Source of the DNA: Platanthera guangdongensis | Lineage: Eukaryota; Streptophyta; Magnoliopsida; Asparagales; Orchidaceae | Length of the DNA: 64,000 nt | Reading direction: 5' to 3' | Assembly (NCBI GenBank): GCA_039583875.1 | Contig: CM077150.1 | Span: 49,552,261-49,616,260 of the forward strand | Part shown: positions 56,065 through 64,000 of the stretch, one piece after another | Layout: every line of letters begins with the position of its first letter | How positions within the stretch are numbered: position 1 is the first letter of the stretch | Notes under the pieces: model-generated | What the model saw: the letters and a program-made list of their open reading frames with translations, nothing else | Told to the model about the DNA's origin: nothing | Database searches by the model: none | Position numbers and translations under genes: made by a program

Positions 56065-59000
56065 CTAAAAAGAATTTCGTCCCGAAATTACATAAAGGAA
56101 AAGATATAAACAAAACTCAAACGGTACCTGAATGAAATAACTACGGGTACTCCTCAAGCATGGTCTGCTCTCGCTCCCACGAAAGCTCCTCCCGACCGCA
56201 TTTGTCCCAACGGACCTTGACAATCCTGATTTCCTTGTTATGCAAATGCTTGACTTCTGAGTCCTCAATGCGAACGGGCTTGACCTTCGTCGTCAACCCA
56301 ACATCAATCGGTACTTGATCGACCGCAATCTCTTGCGAAGGCTCTTGCACCGCCTTCTGCTGTACCGATATGTGGAATACGTCGTTTGACCACTTAGCTC
56401 CACTGATAGCTTTAATCGATAAGCTGCTTCCCTAATCCGCTCCAGAACCTCAAACGGTCCAAGGTACCTCGGGCTTAGCTTCTTCAAGCGTCGTACCCGC
56501 GAGACACCCTTGAACGGCTTAATCTTCAAGTACACCCAGTCGCCGACAGCGAACTCCACGTTCTTATGCTTGGCGTTATAGTACTTAGCTTGCCGGTCCT
56601 GAGCGATTAGCAATCTTTCTCGAATCGTTCGAACCAATGACGTTGCACCTTCCACCTCTTGCCGCTTGTACAGCTTTGACTCACCTGTTTCCAACCACGA
56701 TAACGGCGTGCAACATCTTCTACCATAAAGGGCCTCGAAGGGCGTCATTTGTATGCTCGCCTGGTAGCTATTGTTATACGCAAATTCCACCAAGTACAGG
56801 TGATCTTCCCACTGTTTCCCGATATCCAGAACACACATGTGAAGCATGTCTTCCATCGTCCTGTTGACCCTCTCGGTCTGACCATCCATCTGCGGATGAA
56901 AGGCTATGCTGAAACTCAGCTTTGTTCCCAACATCTGCTGCACCAACCTCCAATCATTGGACGTGAACCGCCCATCTCGATCACTCACGATGCTGCGGGG
57001 CATACCGTGAAGCCGCACAATATTATCCACATATAACTTTGTCAATTTCTCCACAGAATCATCCTTCCTATGTTGAATGAAGTGTGACACTTTCGTCAAA
57101 CGATCTACGACCACGCAGATGGCATAGTTTCCCTTCTGCGACCTCGGCAACCCATGCACAAAGTCCATAGTAATATCGTCGAACTTCCACTCTGGAATAG
57201 GCAAAGACTTCAAGAAACCTCCAGGCTTCTGGCACTCCGCCTTCACTAAGGTGCGTGTATGACACTTCGCCACGTACAGTGCCACATCCTTCTTAAGTCC
57301 TAGCCACCAGAACAATTTCTTCATATCACGGTACATCTTCGTGTTCCCCGGGTGAATCGAGTACTTGGTATGATGAGCCTCGTACAACAATTTCACCCGC
57401 AATTTGCCCACATTTGGGACGCACAGACGACCGTCCTTCCAGAGCAATCCATCCACAACCTCAAATTGGGAATTTGACCCATCCAAAGACTCACCCATGA
57501 TTTGCTTCATGCGGCCATCCAAATCCAGAGCCTGCCGAATCCGATCAGCCAGGTCACACTGAACTTCAGTCCAGTTCAATAGCGCTTCGGCACAAGACTG
57601 CTTGTCTACGCAAGAGATCTTCAATGCCTCCAACTCCCGAACCAAACGCTCGTCATGGACCGACAGCCAGTTGGCTTGAGCTGGGGCCCTGTGACTCAAC
57701 GCATCCTCAACTGCATTGCCTTTCTCAGGCACATAATGAATCTTGAATGTGTAGTCCCCCAGGAACTTCATCCATCTCTGTTGTCGCATGTTCAGATTCT
57801 TCTGATCCAACAAGTATTTCAGGCTCTTGTGGTCGGTATAGATATCGACATTCACCTCATACAAGTAATGCCTCCACAGCTTCAGGGCAAATATCACGGC
57901 CGCTAACTCCAAGTCATGGACCGGAGAATTCCTCTCATGCACCTTCAGCTGACGTGAGTCATACGCTACCACTCTTTCATGCTGCAGTAGGACACAACTC
58001 AATCCACTGCCCGAAGCATCGCTGTAAATCTCAAAGCCTTCGATCCCACTCGGCGAACTCAGCACAGGCGTCGTGGTCAACCGACTATTCAACTCCTCAA
58101 AAGCTCGTGCGCACTCCGGCGTCCAAACAAACTGCTGTTCTTTCCTCATCAGAGTCGTGAGGGGTAATGATATCCGCGAGAAGTTCTCCACGAAGCGCCA
58201 GTAATAGCCGGCAAGCCCCAGAAAACTCCGGACTTCCGCTACCGTAGACAGCACAGGCCACTCTCGTATAGCAATAATCTTCGCCGGATCCACCGCAATT
58301 CCCTCTCCACAGACAATGTGACCAAGGAACGCTACTGAGGACAACCAAAACTCGCATTTGGAGAACTTGGCGTATAGTTGATTCCTCCTCAGCGTCTCCA
58401 ACACCAAATGCAGATGCTTAAAGTGTTCCTCCTCACTCTGCGAGTACACCAATATATCGTCGATGAAGACGATCACAAAGTGGTCCAAGTACTCACTGAA
58501 AATCCTGTTCATCAGATCCATGAACACTGACGGCGCATTAGTCAGCCCAAATGGCATGACCGTAAACTCATAATGCTCATATCTCGTACTAAAAGATGTC
58601 TTGGGGATATCGCTTTCCCTTATCCTCAGCTGATAATACCCGGACTTAAGATCCAATTTCGAGTACACTGATGACTCGACTAACTGATCGAACAGATCAT
58701 CAATCCTCGGGATCGGGTACTTGTTCTTCTCCGTTAGCTTGTTCAGTTCTCGATAATCGATACAAAGTCCCAAGCTTTTGTCCTTCTTCTTAACAAAAAG
58801 GACCGGTGCGCTACAAGGCGACGAACTCGGACACACATAACCCTGCCCCAACAACTCTTGAAGTTGAACCTTCAGCTCCGTCATCTCCTTAGGCGCTAGC
58901 CGATACGGGGAGCGTGACACAGGTTTCGCACCTGGCACTAGCTCGATGGTGAAATCAATCTCCCGTTGAGGTGGGGCTCCAGGAAGATCGTCAGGGAACA

Positions 59001-59526
59001 CATCAGGGTACTCGAATACCACTGAAATACTGTCCAACGTAGGCTTAGGCTTTGCAACCTCCACTAGCGTGAAGAACAGCTCTGCTCCAGCATGAACCGC
59101 CTTCACCACCTGAAGAGCAGACATCAAAGTCTTGCTCGACCCTTTCAAGCCCGTAAAAGTCATCTCACGACCTGTCTCCAACTTGACCTACTTGCGATTG
59201 CAATCAATATATGCTTGCTGCTCCGAGAGCCAGTCCATACCAAATATCACGTCGAATTCCACCAGCGGCAGTAACGATGCTTGCAAATCGAACTCCTGAT
59301 TCCCAATACGAATCTTTACGCCACAAACTCTATCCGCGCGCATCAAACACTCATTCGGCAACAACACATCCAGTTTGTCCTTTGCCATCGAAGTAGGTAC
59401 TCTGATGCGCGATATAAATCCTTGGGACAAAAAGGAGTGTGAAGCTCCCATATCAAAGAGTGCTCTCGTCGGATTATCACAAATCAAAACAAAGCCCATA
59501 TAGCAACAATAAGCTAACATGTGCAA
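56065..59526 (-). pseudogene. pol: Pol of Tekay element T2
   Basis: Collinear with T1 pol. The protease motif reads DMGAS instead of DTGAS (about 59449). A stop at about 59188 (after AYIDC) precedes a 962-codon open stretch (59181-56293) with RT (FIDDILVYS intact), RNase H (YSDASGSGL) and integrase (SMDF-type Asp as TMDFVHG, TERVN). A one-base shift near 56395 separates the C-terminal chromodomain-like part (56350-56141). Zinc-site residues also differ (AKCHTRTLV for AKCQTCALV, losing one Cys). The copy is inactive. Confidence 0.93.
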
Positions 59527-59571
59527 GGTAATCAGTATTTAAAGCTAACTTGCTATAAATTTAAACCGTAC
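59496..59571 (-). other. Intron-like segment at the gag/pol junction of T2
   Basis: Same position and same 76-nt length as 8413-8488 in T1. The donor side (ACAG/GTACGG) is kept; the acceptor dinucleotide AG of T1 is GG here. The flanking glycine and FVLIC codons are conserved. Confidence 0.5.
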
Positions 59572-59574
59572 CTG

Positions 59575-60745
59575 TCACCACATCCGCTTGCTTGATGGCC
59601 TCCTGCTGGCCAAGATTATAGACTCTAGATGACCTCCTGCTGGCCAAGATTATAGACTCTAGGTCGAGCATAATGGGATGTGCTTGACTCCACCGCCTTG
59701 CCCTTTTCCTCATAGGTTGCTCCCGGCTTCCTCTTGGACTTTGGACGTCCGCTCCAGCAGTCCCGGGCAAAGTGTTCCGACTTTCCACAAGTATAGCATG
59801 AGCCCGGGGTTCGGCTCGTAGTCGCCCCAGATGCACCAGAAGAAGGGGCCGGACCCGAAGTCCTAGCCTTCTTATGGAACTTGCGATAACGACACTTTGA
59901 AGTAGTCGGCACTTTGAACTACGTCTTCTTAGCTCCAGAGTCTCTCTTTGCTTGCACATTCCTCATATCCTTTTCCAACGACCGAGCCGTATTGACCAGG
60001 GTCAAGAAGCCCTGCGTCATAGGCCCCGAGAGCAGTAGCCTTAGGTCATCCCTCAGACCTTCATAGAATCGATTTGTATTACGCTCCTCGTCCGCGAACG
60101 TAGAGCTGGCGTACCGACCCAACCGTGCAAATTCGTGGAGATACTCATCCACGCTACTCTCTCCTTGCGTCAACCTCTGGAATTCATTCTCCAATGCAAT
60201 CCTCTGAGCCGAGGGAATGTACCTTGCCAAGAACAGTCTCGAAAATTCTTCCATCGAGACGTCCGTAAGTTGCCTTCCCCTCAAGTGATGAAGCTCCAAA
60301 CCTTCCCACCACAGCCGTGCATCTCCGTCCAACAGGAACGTAGCTATGGTGGTCATCTGTCACTCTTCCGTTTCAGTAGCTGTCAATACTCTCTTCACTC
60401 GGGAGAGCCAATCCTCAGCTTGGGATGGGGTTCCCGTCCCCGAGAACACCGGAGTATTGAATCCCATAACATTTTGAGCTGCCTTTTAGTTGCTCTCATA
60501 GGCACCAAAGGCTCCAACACTACTTGCTCCACTCTCCTCGGTTCCGCTGCTTGAAGCAGCACCTGCCCCACCGCAGGGGCAGGCTGCTGCATTTGCCTTG
60601 CAGGCTGCGCATTGATCATAGCAAACACCGTTTCGGCCACCAATCGTATGGTTTCGGCTGAGGGAGGTGTTGCAGGCACATCATTCGGTGCGCTACTAGC
60701 CTCAGAAACCGGGCATTCTGACGGCCCTGCACCACTTCTGGTCAC
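59575..60745 (-). pseudogene. gag: Gag of Tekay element T2
   Basis: Starts MTRSGAGPSECPVSEASSAP (60745), with shifts near 60480 and 60360. The core TIATFLLDGDARLWWEGLELHH and FYEGLRDDLRLLL is open (60356-59919). Zinc knuckle CYTCGKSEHFARDC is near 59770-59810 (T1: CFTCGKTGHFARDC). A ~33-bp tandem duplication lies at about 59605-59663 (CTGGCCAAGATTATAGACTC repeated). The end ...QADVVTGTV before the intron-like segment is conserved with T1. Confidence 0.9.
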
Positions 60746-60967
60746 CTATAGTTGTACAAAATACCGTTAAGCGACCAAATAAAATTGAAAAAAGCAATTA
60801 TAGGAACACGCAGGTTCCTCAAACACGTGTATTTTCATTCCTAAGTGGACATTCATGGGTTCTTTTATGTTATAACGATGACGCACACACATGTGCTCAC
60901 CACCCCTTAAAAGAATTCGTCCACGAATTCATTTAAGTTGACCGAAACCAGTAGTCTGATACCAAAT

Positions 60968-63090
60968 TGTAACACCCCTTATCCGTCGCATAGCATATAG
61001 CAGTAGGTCCGGCCGGGGCCCGACGTCATATACCATAGACAGACCGGAAGGTTACGCAATGAAAATCATACTGTCAATAACCAACGTCCTACACAGAGTA
61101 CATTCTAGCGGAAGCAATTTAAAAGTTGCAAAATAAGAACCCAGCCAAAAAGCATGAATGTCCACTACAATAAACCCAACAGGAATGAACGTACAATTAC
61201 ACAAGTACTTGTCCTTATGGCCTTACAATAGTTTACTCAAATATAAGTGTCTTCCAAACCTTGGCACGCAGGCCGGTCATACATGAGAATAAAAAAAACA
61301 CTCAAAATTAGGTCTTCGAGGGCCGGATCAGCAACAGAGGCTTTTGTCCGCTATTTGTCACTCAGCTCCGCAGCACCTGCAAGCAACAATCCACCGAGCG
61401 CTGGCAAACAAAAGCAACGGTTAGCTATGCTGACCAAATTATAACGATCTCGCCCCCAAACTCGGGGTGGCGATGCTCCTTCCCTGCACTTTATTAGTAT
61501 TGATATATAATAGAGAAATTACACATCATCACAGGCGTAGGCTCGCACGGCCACACACCCCGTGCTCTCAGGGCACATTCCCGGTGAACCCAGTCAAAGT
61601 CCGCGGTCTCACCACCGCCTCTTGCACGGCAATTTCTCGTGAGCATTTTGGTCTTTCCGGCAGAAGTCACGTCAATTTAAGCAATAGACCTTCTAAGACC
61701 CTCCATCTACGCCAACGGCAAGTCCCATGTACTTTAGGTTGCTTGTACCGAACGACATAGAGCGGGTACGGTTCCGCCTAACCCGTTGCTCACACCGCAA
61801 CGTCAATTTAAGTCATATGCACGGGTCAAGCTTTCCCGAGTCCCAAATCGATCACACATTTTACATAACCCAGTTATGTACAAGTTGGCTCCCAAGCCAC
61901 CAAGTTGGCAGAATCACGCATCTGCCCAGTTTTCCGGGTGCACCTTGGAGTTAATCCTCAAGGCTCCCTGTTGCAATCTACCGCGTAGAAAACCCAAAAA
62001 ACAATCATCTGCGCGGAGTCTTCTCCGGCCATTCATGCAATGCAACATCACCGATCCAGACCAACTTGTCCGGGTAGGCTTCACACATCATGCCTATGTC
62101 CGTTTTCTCGATTACGGACTCTACATGCAAAACAACGGGGACTATTCATGTCTACCCGAAGGAACACCTCACACTCACCGCAAACTCGCGAGAGTGGGCT
62201 TCCTATGCAAGGGAAAAGAGGACTTCACATGTCCAAGATGAGAATCGTTACCCTAGTATTCCTCTTCGGCGCCATGAAGATATATGCGGATGAAAAGCAC
62301 CGCAATGTCCTAGCCTCCGAAGATCCAAACTCGGCTTGCGCTTTGGGGCTCCGAAGCTCCACCGATGGCTGGATCTCTCTTCCTTCTTCTTCCTTGCTCT
62401 CCCCTCTCTAGAACTTTAGAAAGAGAAGGTTTGAAAGAAATGAAGGCATCCAAACCCTATTCCCGGGTATATCCCAGCAAGGACAGCCCTGAGCCGTTGG
62501 ATCCCAAAATAAGGAAACGGACGGCCACGATTCGCACTTAAAATCCACAACCTGGGCCGAACACGGCTTGTGACACGCCCGTATCCAAGGTCGTGCTACC
62601 CATTCGATGCTCAAACCATCGGATCCTGAAAAGTACACGGGCTCTCGACACGCCCGTGTCAGGATTGACACGCCCGTGTCAGGATTGACACGCCCGTGTC
62701 ATCCAGTACACGCCCGTGTACCCGGGCGTGTTCCTCCATCGACACAGGACCAACATCAACCCGAGAAGAACACGGGTACTCGACACACCCGTGTCAAATT
62801 TGACACGCCCGTGTCAGGTTGAACACGTCTGGGCTCCAGGCCGTGTTTCACCCCCGACACAACTCGGCTAACCACCCGAGTAGGACACGGCCTGGGACAC
62901 GCCCGTGTCTCAGGCCGTGTTCGATGTTCGACGATCGTCGACCCAATTTCGTCGACCACACGGCCGACATCAAACCCGAGCACGACACGGCCCTGGGACA
63001 CGCCCGTATCCCAGGCCGTGTGACCTCTACCAAGTCCCAGACTTAGCTCAAAGCGCCACCCGTCGCTCTTTTGAGTTTCGGGGAGTTACA
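60968..63090 (-). repeat. 5' LTR of T2 (right copy)
   Basis: 2123 bp, with a primer site on its inner side (ATTTGGTATCAGACTAC on the minus strand, 60951-60967). Extra GACACGCCCGTGTC units at about 62650-62700, relative to the left copy, account for most of the length difference. Confidence 0.92.
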
Positions 63091-63095
63091 TGATC

Positions 63096-63173
63096 AAGTG
63101 ATCAGCTTGATAGTTTTGGAAGTGTTTGCTTGATACCAGAACTACCAGTTGATTGACTTGTGAAATTTCAACA
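63096..63173 (+). repeat. 5' LTR of Copia E, last part
   Basis: The remaining ~78 bp of the LTR after the T2 insertion, ending ATTTCAACA directly before the primer-binding site. Confidence 0.75.
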
Positions 63174-63184
63174 TGGTATCAGAG
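63174..63184 (+). promoter_or_regulatory. Primer-binding site of Copia E
   Basis: TGGTATCAGAG, an exact complement to initiator tRNA-Met. Confidence 0.9.
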
Positions 63185-63270
63185 GGAACAGTGGCTTGAG
63201 CAGTGAGCTGTGATCAACCTCAGATTGTGCTCGGCGCTTCTGGAAGCTTTGTGATCAGTGGGGATTTGCA

Positions 63271-64000
63271 ATGGAAGGAGCTTATGGAAGAGGTCTTGGC
63301 ATTGAACTTCTTACGGCGACTAACTTTAAGAAGTGGAAGTCATGTATGAAGAGCTATCACTTGGGTGAGGAGTTATGGGAGGTCGTCAGTGGTGACGATA
63401 AGCAAGAGGTTACTGCTGCTACTGGTACTGCTCAGGAAGTGAGAGTTTGGAGAAGTACTAATGCAAAGGCAAAGTTTGCTCTCAAACGGGTTGTCTCACA
63501 TGAGCTCTTTGATCACATCTTAGGATATGAGTCTGCTACAGAGATTTGGACAACCATTGATGGGTTGTTCAACAGGAAGAATGTGGCTAGGCTGCAGTTC
63601 TTGAAGAATGAGTTGGCTAAGGCAACTCAAGGTGATCTTTCCGTCTCTAAGTTCTTTTTGAAGATGAAGAATCTGTGCGCTGAAATATCAGTATTGGATC
63701 CTGATGAGCCCATCTCTGAAGCAAAGTTGAAGAGGCACATAGTCCGCGGGTTGCAGAAGGAATATGTGGCTTTTGTGACTTCCGTGCAAAGATGGGCAAC
63801 TCAACGTTCTCTGCTGGAGCTGGAAAACTTGCTAGCGTCACGGGAGAGCTTCGCCAGACAGATGGCCGGTGTGACTATCTCTGAAGGAGGTAGTGAAGCG
63901 CTCATCGCTGAGAAGAAAAAGAAGAGATGGGAGAAGAAGAAGAAGCCTGCTGCTGAAGAAGGGCCTTCAACCTCTTATCAGCAAGAGAGAAGCTCTGCTC
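63271..64000 (+). CDS. gag: Gag of Copia E, partial at the window edge
   Basis: An ATG 98 bp after the primer site opens a frame of 243 codons with no stop to the window end. The N-terminus (LLTATNFKKWKSCMKSYHLGEELWEVV) and the middle (TEIWTTIDGLFNRKNVARLQFLKNELAKATQGDLSVSKFFLKMKNLCAEI) are the plant Copia gag fold (UBN2-type gag polypeptide). A lysine-rich segment (KKKKRWEKKKKPAAEE) near residue 220 should precede the zinc knuckle, which would lie beyond the window. No damage is visible, so Copia E may be fairly young, although its LTR is split by T2. Confidence 0.9.
   Translation, partial: MEGAYGRGLGIELLTATNFKKWKSCMKSYHLGEELWEVVSGDDKQEVTAATGTAQEVRVWRSTNAKAKFALKRVVSHELFDHILGYESATEIWTTIDGLFNRKNVARLQFLKNELAKATQGDLSVSKFFLKMKNLCAEISVLDPDEPISEAKLKRHIVRGLQKEYVAFVTSVQRWATQRSLLELENLLASRESFARQMAGVTISEGGSEALIAEKKKKRWEKKKKPAAEEGPSTSYQQERSSA

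Larger units (their letters stand above)
53949..63090 (-). mobile_element. Tekay/Del-type Ty3 element T2, older copy
   Basis: LTRs 53949-56053 (2105 bp) and 60968-63090 (2123 bp) are bounded by TGTAACACC and GTTACA. The target duplication TGATC is perfect (53944-53948 and 63091-63095). Same gene order and strand as T1, with a recognisably related but diverged LTR. Gag and pol carry stops and shifts. It sits in the LTR of Copia E. Confidence 0.95.
52299..64000 (+). mobile_element. Copia element E, plus strand, continuing past the window
   Basis: The 5' LTR begins TGTTGAAAATTATGAAG (52299) and ends at 63173, split by Tekay T2. It is followed by TGGTATCAGAG and an open gag that runs off the window. 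Without T2 the LTR is about 1.73 kb. The rest of the element is not visible. The lineage within Copia is not assigned. Confidence 0.8.

Overview
The window is plant nuclear DNA made almost entirely of nested LTR retrotransposons. I see no intact host gene, rRNA or tRNA gene. A plant (angiosperm, probably a eudicot) is indicated by Sirevirus-type Copia elements with an extra envelope-like/additional ORF (aORF), an Athila-type Ty3 element with its typical primer-binding site, Tekay/Del-type Ty3 elements with a C-terminal chromodomain, a TRIM, a PIF/Harbinger-type element with TTA target duplications, and a foldback MITE. The species cannot be told from the sequence.

Layout. 1-437: 3' end of the aORF of a minus-strand Sirevirus (X). 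438-~24017: plus-strand Sirevirus B (LTR 438-2147). It is split by a young minus-strand Tekay element, T1 (2667-12158, TSD TTACT), and by a decayed minus-strand Copia, C1 (13933-18438). ~24020-~45587: Athila-type element lacking its 3' end. Its gag is cut just after the start codon by a 516-bp TRIM (25390-39906 overall). The TRIM's second LTR holds a minus-strand Sirevirus S (25725-39804), and the aORF of S holds a Harbinger-like element full of a ~19-bp minisatellite (29767-31364). ~45588-49985: an internally deleted plus-strand Sirevirus-like element (D) with two LTRs. ~49985-50453: Tekay LTR fragment. 50454-~50960: foldback MITE. ~51053-51210: 19-bp minisatellite. 51211-52298: unassigned AT-rich DNA. 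52299-64000 and beyond: plus-strand Copia E. Its 5' LTR is interrupted by a second, older Tekay copy T2 (53949-63090, TSD TGATC), and its gag is open to the window edge.

Main biological points. (1) In both Sirevirus B and Sirevirus S, the non-coding spacer between pol and the aORF contains a smaller version of the motif array found in that element's own LTR, followed by a TATA box and then the aORF start. This looks like an internal promoter for the envelope-like gene. (2) The Tekay family carries a 76-nt GT...AG intron-like segment exactly at the gag/protease junction; removing it restores one frame. The older copy has the same 76-nt segment with a damaged acceptor. (3) The Tekay LTRs hold many hairpin palindromes with a constant core and compensating changes in the arms. 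(4) All six LTR families here carry clustered short CpG-containing motifs, each with a different sequence.

Most coding regions are dead: S has YVGE in place of YVDD and an Ala at the integrase catalytic Glu, and B has lost the protease Asp. T1 is the best-preserved element, with an 1148-codon pol, a 384-codon gag and two 2301-bp LTRs that differ at about nine positions by eye.
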